From contig MGRG01000008.1 in NCBI GenBank assembly GCA_001798075.1, positions 62,001 to 126,000 of the forward strand: DNA of 64,000 nucleotides. Reading direction: 5' to 3'. Of the stretch, positions 36,225-44,517 are shown in pieces. This DNA is from Deltaproteobacteria bacterium RIFCSPHIGHO2_01_FULL_43_49. GTDB lineage: Bacteria; UBA10199; SPLOWO2-01-44-7. The notes under the pieces are model-generated. The model did no database searches. It was not told where the DNA came from and was given only the letters and a program-made list of their open reading frames with translations. Position 1 is the first letter of the stretch. Each line of letters begins with the position of its first letter. A program made the position numbers and the translations under genes.

Positions 36225-36988
36225 GCGAAGGCCTTTCTTATCAATGTTTTAAAGAAAAGCCATAAAAAAAGAGTGTTGGTGGTTAGATATCGCTTCCACA
36301 TGCGCTTTGGCTCAGACAAAAGGCGGTAAAGCCATGCCAGACCTGCTTTGCGGACCCAAGCCGGCGCCCATCGGTATTGGCCGGCTAAAATATCGATTCC
36401 TCCGCCGACTCCCAAAGAGATGGGAATTTCCATCACTGAAAGATATTTTTGTAGGAATTGTTCTTTCAATGGAGAGCTCATGCCGACAAACAAGCAATCC
36501 GGTTTCGCATTTTTTATGGCTTGGGCAATTTGTAAGGTGGCATCAATATCAAAATAACCATCATGATAGCCGGCGATCTGAATGCCCGGGTAATTTTCTT
36601 GAAGGGTTTTGACTGCTTTTTCAATGATCTCTGGTTTGGCGCCCAAAAAGTAAAAACGATAACCCTTTTTGAAATTTCTCTTAATAAATTCAAACATGAT
36701 TTGGCAGGCTTCGAGTGCTTCTGGAACAGGGGTTCCCAGACACTTGAGGGCATAACGGACGACGTTACTATCTACGGTTACTAGATCTGCGCTTAGATAG
36801 GTTTCTTTTAGATAGGGATCTTTTTGGGCCCAAACGAGGAGTGCGGCATTAATGGTACACAGAAATCGAGGGCGTCGATCCTTGTGAATGCACCCTTCCA
36901 TCCAGTTCATCGTTTCATCCATGGTGAGGCGGTGAAAATTTAGACCCAAAAAAGATACCGTTGGGAAAGGGGCTCGTGTTGGCATCAT
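36221..36988 (-). CDS. WecG/TagA/CpsF family glycosyltransferase (GT26)
   Basis: A 255-residue GT26 enzyme. Features include TINAALLVWAQKDP, the DLVTVDSNVVRYALKCLG signature and KPDCLFVGMSSPLKEQF. The C-terminal RAPAWVRKAGLAWLYRLLSE-type segment anchors such enzymes to the membrane. Relatives transfer ManNAc(A) or GlcNAc to lipid-linked GlcNAc in enterobacterial common antigen and teichoic acid linkage synthesis. It overlaps both neighbours by 4 bp. A UDP-ManNAc maker is not obvious here, so the donor is uncertain. Confidence 0.87.
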   Translation of the reverse strand: MMPTRAPFPTVSFLGLNFHRLTMDETMNWMEGCIHKDRRPRFLCTINAALLVWAQKDPYLKETYLSADLVTVDSNVVRYALKCLGTPVPEALEACQIMFEFIKRNFKKGYRFYFLGAKPEIIEKAVKTLQENYPGIQIAGYHDGYFDIDATLQIAQAIKNAKPDCLFVGMSSPLKEQFLQKYLSVMEIPISLGVGGGIDILAGQYRWAPAWVRKAGLAWLYRLLSEPKRMWKRYLTTNTLFLWLFFKTLIRKAFA

Positions 36989-37833
36989 CCCACCACCTGT
37001 CCTAATCTAAAACAAAAATCCCCCTTATTTTTTAAGTCCGACACCCCCTCAGCCCAGTCAATTTCTCCAAAATTGTTGTGAAGATCAACGGGTTTGAAAC
37101 CCAGATCCTTTAATAAAGAAAAAAAGCTGTCTACATTCTCGCCCGCAGAATTGAGGACGGCACTTTGAACTTCAGTCCACAAAATGACATCTTTGGCATG
37201 TTTAAGTGAGTCCTGCATTCTTTTTAATACCCAAGACTCCGCTCCCTGCGCATCCAATTTTAAAAACATATATTCCACATTTAACCCTTTTTCTTTGACA
37301 ATCGAATCAAAGGACCGAATCTGGATTTTTATTCCATCCAATCTGTCATCGTCTTTGGGATCATAAATACGACCATCCCCTTTATTTGATTTTGAAGGAT
37401 ATAAAACTCCTTCTTTATTTTCCTCAGCAAGGGCTACATTCCATAAAGAGACGTTGGCCCTATTCAAATGCAGTTTGGTTTTCTCCAAACAACCAAAACA
37501 TTCAGGATCAGGTTCGAACGCAATCACTTTCTCAAAATGATCGGCAAGTGAAAAAGTCCAGGCTCCAAAGTTAGCCCCCACATCGATAAAAGAATAATTC
37601 GGCGAAATATATTTTCTGATAAATGAGATCTCACGTTCATCATAATGACCCGAAATAAAATAAGCCATGATAGTGAAGGGGTATCGGGGTACAATAAAAA
37701 TTTCTGTCTGATTAACACTTGTTTTAAGATATTCGATGTTTAATAGAAGAAGGGCTTTTATTATTGCACGGTCAATGTATCTTCGAAACCTATAGGGAGT
37801 TGCCCGCCAAATAATGAAAATGGTTGTGCGCAT
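36985..37833 (-). CDS. FkbM-family methyltransferase
   Basis: A 282-residue SAM-dependent methyltransferase. Motifs: FIDVGANFGAWTFSLADHF (SAM), VIAFEPDPECFGCL, and the FkbM string MFLKLDAQGAESWVL. Start at 37833 is preferred because GAGGAGG lies 9-10 bases upstream and a TATAAT-like box lies between it and the in-frame ATGs at 37890 and 37899. Those would add 19 or 22 residues. As the first gene of the minus block it may methylate a hydroxyl of the local glycan. Confidence 0.8.
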   Translation of the reverse strand: MRTTIFIIWRATPYRFRRYIDRAIIKALLLLNIEYLKTSVNQTEIFIVPRYPFTIMAYFISGHYDEREISFIRKYISPNYSFIDVGANFGAWTFSLADHFEKVIAFEPDPECFGCLEKTKLHLNRANVSLWNVALAEENKEGVLYPSKSNKGDGRIYDPKDDDRLDGIKIQIRSFDSIVKEKGLNVEYMFLKLDAQGAESWVLKRMQDSLKHAKDVILWTEVQSAVLNSAGENVDSFFSLLKDLGFKPVDLHNNFGEIDWAEGVSDLKNKGDFCFRLGQVVG

Positions 37834-37870
37834 AAAACCATACCTCCTCAATCTTAGCGCTATTTTATTA

Positions 37871-37876
37871 ATTATA
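37871..37876 (-). promoter_or_regulatory. Possible -10 box for the 32-38 kb minus operon
   Basis: An exact TATAAT on the minus strand, about 40 bases before ATG 37833 and with AGGAGG between them. No convincing -35 hexamer lies at the usual distance, so this is a weak call. Confidence 0.3.
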
Positions 37877-37940
37877 TGAGCCACCCTCATGTGCCCCATT
37901 TTTTAACAACGCCGCTGCGTCGTGGTAGAAAGCGGAAATG

Positions 37941-37962
37941 CCAAGGATAACATTATCCATGG
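37941..37962. promoter_or_regulatory. 22-bp imperfect palindrome in divergent promoter region
   Basis: CCAAGGATAA and TTATCCATGG form 10-bp arms with one mismatch around a 2-base centre. It lies in the 174-bp gap between divergent genes, the largest intergenic space in the window. Size and symmetry suit a dimeric repressor or activator operator, but it could also be a weak RNA hairpin. Apart from this site and the TATAAT-like box the gap shows nothing else I recognise. Confidence 0.4.
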
Positions 37963-38007
37963 GCCGATCTATCATGGAGAGCATAACTGTTCCAGTATTT
38001 TTAACTG

Positions 38008-39798
38008 GTGTTTAACAGAAACAAATTTCTCCATATTAATTGGATTGACCCCTTTGAGGGGGTATGGCAGCAAATAAGGGCTATGACTTTTTCTGAGCGT
38101 CTATTGGTTGTTGTACGCAACGTGGCTCTGGCCCATTTTTTGAGCGGATTTTGTCTCTTTCTGGTGGGGTGGGGTTACGGCCTGCCTAGATGGGTTGTTC
38201 TTGGGATTCCTGCCATTGTCTATTTGTTGGCTCTCTATTTCAGCTGGCATCCCTTGACGGGTTTCAACCTCAAAAGCTTGCGGGAGTCACTTGCAGAGAT
38301 TCCCCGCATTGCGATGGGGGTCATTCTCCTATTTTTGGTTTTGAATATTTCGTTTTGCCTATTGCCTCCCGCAGAAAATCAGGAAATGGATGCTCTCAAC
38401 TATCATTTTGTCATTCCCTGGCAGTATTATTTGCGAGGAGGAGTGATTCCTCTCGATTGGTCTATTCCCGATAAATATCCGTTGTATTTTCAAATAGCTC
38501 AACTGCCTTTTATGGTGATCAGCTTTCCATGGGTTGTCAAAATTGGAACCATGATGGCTTTGCCTTTATTGTTGGTAGTGGGTTGGCATCTCTGCCGGAC
38601 CATGGGTCTTTCACGAAACCATACCGCCTGGGCGGTCGCTACGCTCAGCAGTCTTGCCTTGTTTGTGAAGCAGTATGGCACGGCCATGTTCGATTTGGTC
38701 TATACGGCTTATTTTTTGCTGGCTTTTCTCTATCTTCTACGGGCCACTCTCTCCAGAAAAGGAACAGAAATGTTTTTGGGGGGAATGATTTTAGGAATGG
38801 CCTGTGCCGCAAAGACCTTTTTTATTTATTATGCCATCGTTTGGTTTGTTGCTTCTGTGGTCTGGAGGCTTATTTTTAAGCGCCAAGGCTTTTCTCGATT
38901 TGATTGGATGTTGTCTGTTTTTCCATTATTGGCGGCTATTCTCTTTATGTTGCCCGTTTGGTGGCGTAATACTTTACTGACCGGAAATCCATTCTATCCG
39001 TTATTTTTACAGTGGTTTGGCCCAGTAATAGAAAATAAAGGATTTTATGTGTCCTTATTGAGGGTTGCAGAAGCCGGTTATGGACGCTCGCTCCTCGATT
39101 TTCTTTTGGCACCATTGAGGTTTATTCTCCCCTTTTCCAAAAAATTTGATTACTGGACCGATCCAATTTTGCTTCTCTTTTGGGTAGGTGCTGTTATGGA
39201 AATCCGCCGGCGATGGCGTGAAATAGCAGGTTTGGTTGGATTGGTTATTTTTCTGCTTTATATAGCATTTTTCTTCACCAGTCAGGAGGCGAGGTATCTT
39301 TATCCTTTTTGGGTTTTAATTATAGCGCTGGGGACCCCATCGATTTTTCGCCGTATTCCCAGGAAAGTTTGTACAAGTGCCTTGGTGGCCCAAGTGGTCA
39401 TAGGTGTTTCCGCTCTTTTTTTCTTTCACCGTCAGGCCATAACGTGGTTGTTCCAGGGGCCGCTGAACCAATATTTATCCAGGGCCAGCTATTCTTTTGT
39501 ATGGAATAAAGAGGTAGAAGGCAAGAGTATCAAACAACTTTGTCTTCCCAATGTTGGAACGGCACATCGGGATGTCTTTGATATTTTGTATTTTACTGTG
39601 CCGGTCAAACTCGTTCAGCATTTCAATACGACCATGTCCATCAGAAATCCAAGGGCCGCTGAAGGCTGTGACACCTTTATGGTTGGAAATCAAAACCCAA
39701 ATGAGAAGAGGGATGAACCCAATAACAAACCCCTGCTTGTTTCCAGAGAAACCTTCCTCCTTGAACATACGAAAGATACTTATGAATTGGCGAAATAA
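38008..39798 (+). CDS. GT-C-like polytopic membrane glycosyltransferase
   Basis: A 596-residue membrane protein with about 11-12 hydrophobic segments. GTG 38008 has no clear ribosome-binding site; ATG 38083 (26th codon) is an alternative start. After the second to third segment a loop with ENQEMDALNYHFVIPWQYY resembles the first periplasmic acidic loop of GT-C enzymes, and YPLYFQIAQLPF follows. The C-terminal 110 residues are soluble, with VGTAHRDVFDILYF. It likely uses a polyprenyl-phosphate-linked sugar. It shares its general plan with the protein at 54440. Confidence 0.65.
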   Translation: MFNRNKFLHINWIDPFEGVWQQIRAMTFSERLLVVVRNVALAHFLSGFCLFLVGWGYGLPRWVVLGIPAIVYLLALYFSWHPLTGFNLKSLRESLAEIPRIAMGVILLFLVLNISFCLLPPAENQEMDALNYHFVIPWQYYLRGGVIPLDWSIPDKYPLYFQIAQLPFMVISFPWVVKIGTMMALPLLLVVGWHLCRTMGLSRNHTAWAVATLSSLALFVKQYGTAMFDLVYTAYFLLAFLYLLRATLSRKGTEMFLGGMILGMACAAKTFFIYYAIVWFVASVVWRLIFKRQGFSRFDWMLSVFPLLAAILFMLPVWWRNTLLTGNPFYPLFLQWFGPVIENKGFYVSLLRVAEAGYGRSLLDFLLAPLRFILPFSKKFDYWTDPILLLFWVGAVMEIRRRWREIAGLVGLVIFLLYIAFFFTSQEARYLYPFWVLIIALGTPSIFRRIPRKVCTSALVAQVVIGVSALFFFHRQAITWLFQGPLNQYLSRASYSFVWNKEVEGKSIKQLCLPNVGTAHRDVFDILYFTVPVKLVQHFNTTMSIRNPRAAEGCDTFMVGNQNPNEKRDEPNNKPLLVSRETFLLEHTKDTYELAK

Positions 39799-39803
39799 TT
39801 TTT

Positions 39804-41339
39804 ATGAGTAAAAATCTAAAAGTGCTCGTTATGGAGCCTGCCAACCAACAGCTTCCCACCGATACCGCGCGGCCAAACGGCGCTTTAGGTCCGGCGTTTT
39901 TAGTCGGTGCCTTGCGCGCTCAGGGTATCGAGGCCGATTATTTAGATGCAACCGTCGGTTTGCCGAGCGATTTGATCGAGGAGACTTTTTATAATCGCGT
40001 TGAACAGGAAAATGGGACCATCCGCTATGGCATGAGTGCTTCGGCGATGGCCAAAGTCTTTGCGAACTATGACATCATCGCGACCTCTTCTATATTTTCA
40101 GCGCAAACTCGCTTGCATCTGGAGGCCGCACGCATCGCAAAAGAGGTTGCCGATCAGCGTGGACGCGAGATCCTGGTAATCTCGGGTGGAGTGAATGCTC
40201 GTGCGATGCGAGAAGTTTTTTTGTCCAATCACTTCGATATCATCGCTTTGGCAGAGGGAGAAAAAGTTATTATCCAGATTATCGATGCTTTCTCACGTGG
40301 AAATCGGGATTTCTCAGGCATTCATGGAATTGCCACTCGTGATGGGGATCGCACTGTCTTGCAACCCGTTTCTTCTGAACGTAAGACCATTGAAATGAAG
40401 GATCTCCCTTTTCCTGCGTTTGATGCAATGCCGTTGGATCGATATCAACAAATTGGGATTCCCCATGCCGGTCTGCTTCCGAAGGGAATGAAATATGCCG
40501 CGATTCAAACCTCGCGGGGTTGCCAGGACCGTTGCACGTTCTGCCACATTTCTCTTGAGAAACAGCAAGCGGATTTACTGGGTGCTGTGGGATCCTTGAG
40601 AATGTTTTCCCTGGATCGCGTTCGCCAGGAAGTCGATCGTGCGGTGGCCTTAGGTGTAAACCGATTGTATTTCGAAGACGATAACTTGTTTTTTAACAAA
40701 AAGCGTCTTACTGAATTGGCTCCTATACTTCGGCGCGATGGTCTTGAATACTCGAACGTCAATGGCGCCAACCTCCGTTTTTTATTTAAACGCGATCAGC
40801 AAGGTCAAAACATTGTGGATACTGAGTTTATTGAGATGTTAGCTGGATTTGGATTGAAGGAGCTCGTGATGCCATTTGAATCGCGCAATGTCGATATCCT
40901 GCAGAAATACGCCAGCGGCAAATTCAATCCTGATGTGATGGATCCCATTTTGATCGTGAAGGCCTTGAAAAAGGTTGGGATTCGAATTTCCGGAAATTTT
41001 ATGATCGGGTTTCGGGATGAGTCCTGGGATTCGATCCTGCGCACGAAAGAATATGCGCGCGTGCTATTAGATGCGGGACTAGATGCCGTCGGGTTTATGA
41101 TTCCAGTTCCTTATCCTGGAAGTCTAGATTTTGAAGCAGTAATGCAGAATTCTGCTACCAGAGAAGAGTTCAACAAGGATCCGTTGCAATTCACCGATCA
41201 CATGCACTGGCGTGCCAAACCTCTTTTTCCAACGGTTGTATCTGGAGAGAAGCTGGTAGACGCTGTTCAGGAGTTTTGGCTTGAGCTCAACCAATCGCCT
41301 TACAAACAAGAGAAGCTATCGCAAAATGTTTGTAGCTAG
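39804..41339 (+). CDS. B12-binding-type radical SAM protein (BchE/HpnP-like layout)
   Basis: A 511-residue protein. Residues about 1-190 look like a B12-binding-like Rossmann domain (LVISGGVNAR, IALAEGEKV). The radical SAM cluster motif is CQDRCTFC (Cys240, Cys244, Cys247), followed by YFEDDNLFFNKK and a long C-terminal half. Such proteins carry out radical methylations, ring closures or carbon-skeleton changes. Its codons are visibly more GC-rich than neighbours, suggesting a different origin. The start lies 5 bp after the GT-C stop, and its last 24 bp overlap the convergent gene. Substrate unknown. Confidence 0.83.
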   Translation: MSKNLKVLVMEPANQQLPTDTARPNGALGPAFLVGALRAQGIEADYLDATVGLPSDLIEETFYNRVEQENGTIRYGMSASAMAKVFANYDIIATSSIFSAQTRLHLEAARIAKEVADQRGREILVISGGVNARAMREVFLSNHFDIIALAEGEKVIIQIIDAFSRGNRDFSGIHGIATRDGDRTVLQPVSSERKTIEMKDLPFPAFDAMPLDRYQQIGIPHAGLLPKGMKYAAIQTSRGCQDRCTFCHISLEKQQADLLGAVGSLRMFSLDRVRQEVDRAVALGVNRLYFEDDNLFFNKKRLTELAPILRRDGLEYSNVNGANLRFLFKRDQQGQNIVDTEFIEMLAGFGLKELVMPFESRNVDILQKYASGKFNPDVMDPILIVKALKKVGIRISGNFMIGFRDESWDSILRTKEYARVLLDAGLDAVGFMIPVPYPGSLDFEAVMQNSATREEFNKDPLQFTDHMHWRAKPLFPTVVSGEKLVDAVQEFWLELNQSPYKQEKLSQNVCS

Positions 41340-42977
41340 TTTGATCACTTTTCCTCTTGAAAAGGGGTCTTCAATCAGCAGAGAAGATTCTCCCTCTATT
41401 CCCTGATGCAACCACTGTTTTTCTTCTCTACTCAAAGAGGTGGCAAAATCGACCAAAGCTGTGTCATCAAACCAATCCCATTCTTCTCGTTCGAGCTGGT
41501 TGATGATGGCGGCAGGCTGGAAAGAGGTACCCAGCCATTTCCAGACCATCTCTCTTCCCAGCCTTTCATAACAAGACTGTTTTAAGGGGAGAGAAGCTTG
41601 TACACAAAGAGAGGGGTTAGTAACCATGTCGATAGAAGTTTGTTCCGGCGAAAGACAGCTTAGGGTTACAAAGGCCAACCGTCTTTTTTCTTCAGCACTG
41701 CGGTTCTCAAGAAAGATTTCTAATTTTTTAGGGTTCTGACTCCGGCAGGCAATTTGTTGCGTCAAAAGCATATACGAATAACCCTGGATCTGAAAGGCCT
41801 CCCCCAATTTTTTAAAGCGCACGAGACTCAAATCTCCCAAGATCCATGCGGTTATGCAGAAGAGGGCTAAGCTTGTCCTAAACTTATTTTTCAAAAACCG
41901 GGAAGCACCTAAAACTAAGGTCATTCCAATAAAGGGGACAATGGGAAGAAAAAGCTCTTTGCCATAGATTCTCCCAGATACCAATGCCAGCGCAATAAAC
42001 AACAGTTGGTAAGTGACCCCAAAAGCTTGCACGTCAAAACCTTTATCACCTTGAAAGTTAAGCAACGATTTTCTTTTCTCCCACACTAGATAAATTAAAG
42101 AAGAAAGGTAAGAAAAAGTAAAAAATCCGGTCAAAATGAATTTTGGGAGGGGAGGAAATTTTTGAAATACGAAGAGCCCGGGGATACCGTGGCTAAAAAC
42201 CCAAACAAATCTTTGCAAAAAATGACCCCAGGAAAAGTGTATCCATGTAAATATCTCTCTCATCGAGGAATAACCGGTCATGCTGTATTTTAATTGATAA
42301 ACGATCAAGGGGCTGACGCCGATTAAAAATGCGGGAATGGCCACCCCGAAAAAAACCGGTTTTCTGATTTTCGTTTCTTTGAAAAAGAGGAGATGCAAAC
42401 ATAAAAGAGCTAGGGCTACTCCATTGGCTAGACTTAGAGAGCAAATCAATCCGCCAAACAGTCCCAAATACAAACCTCCCACGATTTCTCCTCCCAATTT
42501 CCCGCGTAAAAACTGCCTGTAAAGAATCAATGCCAAAGCCGTCCACAACATGGTTTCCATATGCTGATGCCCATAGGTAAGAGAATAAAAAACCATGACA
42601 GGGGAAAGAACAAAAAAGAGCAGAATGTAAAAAGTCTTTTTAGGAGAAAAGGTCTCCCGCCAAACGTACCACCAAGCGATCAATGGAAAAATATACCAGG
42701 TAAGAGAAGCCAACTTTAAAGAGAACAAGGTGCTTCCAAACAACAAAAAAAAGGGAACGGCAAAGGCAGCATCCAACAAGGAAGTGACAGCATAGGGTCT
42801 TTTTTGATAATCTAATAAAGATATCGGTAAATGGGGAGCCTTTGTTATAAGTTCGTTTGCTATCGCTCCAATATCGAGTTCATCGGATAGTAATTGGTTG
42901 GAAAAAAGTAATGGTACTCGGACCAAGCAATACAGTACAAACAGTACTAAAAAATATTTTTTGGAATTAGAGAACAT
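41316..42977 (-). CDS. GT39/ArnT-like membrane glycosyltransferase
   Basis: A 553-residue polytopic protein. After the first segment a SDELDIGAIANELI loop carries the acidic residues typical of GT-C transferases such as ArnT and PMT. About 10 further hydrophobic segments follow, then a soluble C-terminal part of about 150 residues. It would transfer a sugar from a polyprenyl phosphate to an acceptor on the periplasmic side. It overlaps the GmhB-like gene by 11 bp, at the end of an operon that begins with a GT2. Confidence 0.72.
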   Translation of the reverse strand: MFSNSKKYFLVLFVLYCLVRVPLLFSNQLLSDELDIGAIANELITKAPHLPISLLDYQKRPYAVTSLLDAAFAVPFFLLFGSTLFSLKLASLTWYIFPLIAWWYVWRETFSPKKTFYILLFFVLSPVMVFYSLTYGHQHMETMLWTALALILYRQFLRGKLGGEIVGGLYLGLFGGLICSLSLANGVALALLCLHLLFFKETKIRKPVFFGVAIPAFLIGVSPLIVYQLKYSMTGYSSMREIFTWIHFSWGHFLQRFVWVFSHGIPGLFVFQKFPPLPKFILTGFFTFSYLSSLIYLVWEKRKSLLNFQGDKGFDVQAFGVTYQLLFIALALVSGRIYGKELFLPIVPFIGMTLVLGASRFLKNKFRTSLALFCITAWILGDLSLVRFKKLGEAFQIQGYSYMLLTQQIACRSQNPKKLEIFLENRSAEEKRRLAFVTLSCLSPEQTSIDMVTNPSLCVQASLPLKQSCYERLGREMVWKWLGTSFQPAAIINQLEREEWDWFDDTALVDFATSLSREEKQWLHQGIEGESSLLIEDPFSRGKVIKLATNILR

Positions 42978-43494
42978 TGTTCTGGATTAGAAGGGTAGCA
43001 TCGAATAGACAATTTACCTTATAATCGCTTTGCAACTCCTTATTATATGGAGCCTCCACAAGGATACTTTTACAGCCCGCGGCAGCTGCTGCTTTGGCAT
43101 CTGCGTCCGTATCTCCAATCATATATGAATGGGCCAAATCAATATGCCATTTCTTTGCCGCCTCAAGCAACATCCCCGGTTTCGGTTTTTTGCATAAACA
43201 GTCATCTGCTCTGGTATGAAAACAAACAAAAATATCATCAAAAGGTAATTGTTCGATGTAAGACTGCATCCAGCGCCATTCCCGCGGTGAAAGATGTCCA
43301 TAGGCAATATCTGGCTGATTCGTAACAAGAATGCGCAGAAAACCAAAAGAGCCAATCAAAGAAAGTATCTGATGAACATCGACTTCAATCTGAAATTCGT
43401 CGCGTCTCCAAGGTGCTGTGGGTTTTCCGTTACGTAAGATTGGTGTGACAATGACCCCATCACGATCAAAAAAGATTGCCCTTCTTTTTTTCAT
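42967..43494 (-). CDS. gmhB: HAD phosphatase, D,D-heptose 1,7-bisphosphate phosphatase-like (GmhB)
   Basis: A 175-residue HAD of the histidinol-phosphatase/GmhB subgroup. Motif I is FFDRDGVIV (8-16), motif II is LVTNQPD, the zinc-loop-like string DDCLCKKPKPG includes two Cys, and motif IV is MIGDTDADAKAA. GmhB dephosphorylates heptose 1,7-bisphosphate to heptose 1-phosphate. The next gene upstream is an HddA-like kinase, which makes that substrate, so a GDP-heptose pathway is likely. It overlaps the kinase by 4 bp. Confidence 0.88.
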   Translation of the reverse strand: MKKRRAIFFDRDGVIVTPILRNGKPTAPWRRDEFQIEVDVHQILSLIGSFGFLRILVTNQPDIAYGHLSPREWRWMQSYIEQLPFDDIFVCFHTRADDCLCKKPKPGMLLEAAKKWHIDLAHSYMIGDTDADAKAAAAAGCKSILVEAPYNKELQSDYKVNCLFDATLLIQNNVL

Positions 43495-44504
43495 GAGGAG
43501 CGTCGCGGGCTATAAAATCCATTTGAAAGAGTTGCACCCTGCCAATCATAAGAGAAGCTAACTTCTTCAAGGCCCCCTTGATACATTGTAGAACGAACTC
43601 TCTCTTTTTCTGAAGGAGGAACAAAAAGCAAGAAGAGACCTCCACCTCCCGCACCAATGAGCTTACCTCCCAATGCTCCATTGTTGCGAGCCAACTGGTA
43701 AAGCTTATCAAAACGTGGATTGGATACTCCCCCTGCGAGGCATCTTTTCGTTTCCCAATGCTCGTGTAAAAGTTCTCCAAAATGAATAAGATCACTATGG
43801 ATAAGTGACTCATGGATGCGCATACCAATATCTTTGATCCGGTGATAATATTCGTAAACTCTCACCCCATCATTTTTCTCTGCTAATTCGCGTTGGGCGG
43901 AAAGGACAGCAGAACTTTCACGGCGTTCCCCCGTATAAAACAAAAGAAGATAAGATTTTAGTTCATGAAGAGTTTTTTTGGTCACGGGTGGATCCTCTAC
44001 GATGACACTTCCATCTTTGTTAATGCGTAGCAACTTAAGCCCCCCATAACTGGCCATATAATGATCGTGCTTTCCAATAGGGCGTCTGAGGATGTCCAGC
44101 TCAACGTGCGCTGCGGCCTCTGCCAGATCCTTTTTGTCCATCAATTTCCCTTTAAGATACGAAAGGGTTTGCATGAGACAGACGGTATAGGCGCCGGATG
44201 TCCCCATGCCAGTGCCGTCTGAAAGATCCGATGAGAATGTAATCTGAAGACGTTCGGTAACACCACTTGCATGACAACTGGCACGCACCAATTCATTTTT
44301 TATGTCATTGAGATTCTCAGCATATTCATTGATTCTGGCTTTTACTCGAATTCCTTTTTCAATAGAAGGTTGCAGAGTTGTAACATAGGCATAGTTATCT
44401 ATGGCCACGCTCAAAACAAAACCGCCAAAACGTGACGAATAGAACTGAAGGTCAGTACCACCCCCCCCGAGTGGTATTCTTAGAGGTGCTCTCGCTACAA
44501 TCAT
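43491..44504 (-). CDS. GHMP-family heptose 7-phosphate kinase-like (HddA)
   Basis: A 337-residue GHMP kinase. ATG 44504 is chosen over 44543 because the product then begins IVARAPLRIPLGGGGTDL and a CCGGAG site lies just upstream. The ATP loop is DGTGMGTSGAYTV, which differs from the usual GLGSSSA by its Met/Thr. GGKLIGAGGGGLFLLF is motif 3. HddA phosphorylates heptose 7-phosphate at C-1. A C8 run at 44461-44468 (G8 on the coding strand) encodes part of the first glycine loop. It is one of two HddA-like kinases in the window. Confidence 0.85.
   Translation of the reverse strand: MIVARAPLRIPLGGGGTDLQFYSSRFGGFVLSVAIDNYAYVTTLQPSIEKGIRVKARINEYAENLNDIKNELVRASCHASGVTERLQITFSSDLSDGTGMGTSGAYTVCLMQTLSYLKGKLMDKKDLAEAAAHVELDILRRPIGKHDHYMASYGGLKLLRINKDGSVIVEDPPVTKKTLHELKSYLLLFYTGERRESSAVLSAQRELAEKNDGVRVYEYYHRIKDIGMRIHESLIHSDLIHFGELLHEHWETKRCLAGGVSNPRFDKLYQLARNNGALGGKLIGAGGGGLFLLFVPPSEKERVRSTMYQGGLEEVSFSYDWQGATLSNGFYSPRRSS
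44461..44468 (-). repeat. G8 coding-strand tract in first HddA-like kinase
   Basis: Eight C bases on the plus strand, giving G8 on the coding strand, encode the early glycine loop. A slip of one base would end the kinase within its first 30 codons. It is explained by glycine codons, but is a candidate slippage site. Confidence 0.5.
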
Positions 44505-44517
44505 AACTCCGGACACC

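Noticed and set aside
37834-37899. Starts at 37890 or 37899 for the minus-strand FkbM gene
   Set aside because: They lack a ribosome-binding site and a TATAAT-like box lies downstream of them; AGGAGG precedes 37833.
37899-38007. Small RNA or intrinsic terminator in the divergent gap
   Set aside because: Short inverted repeats occur but no T-run follows a stable stem.
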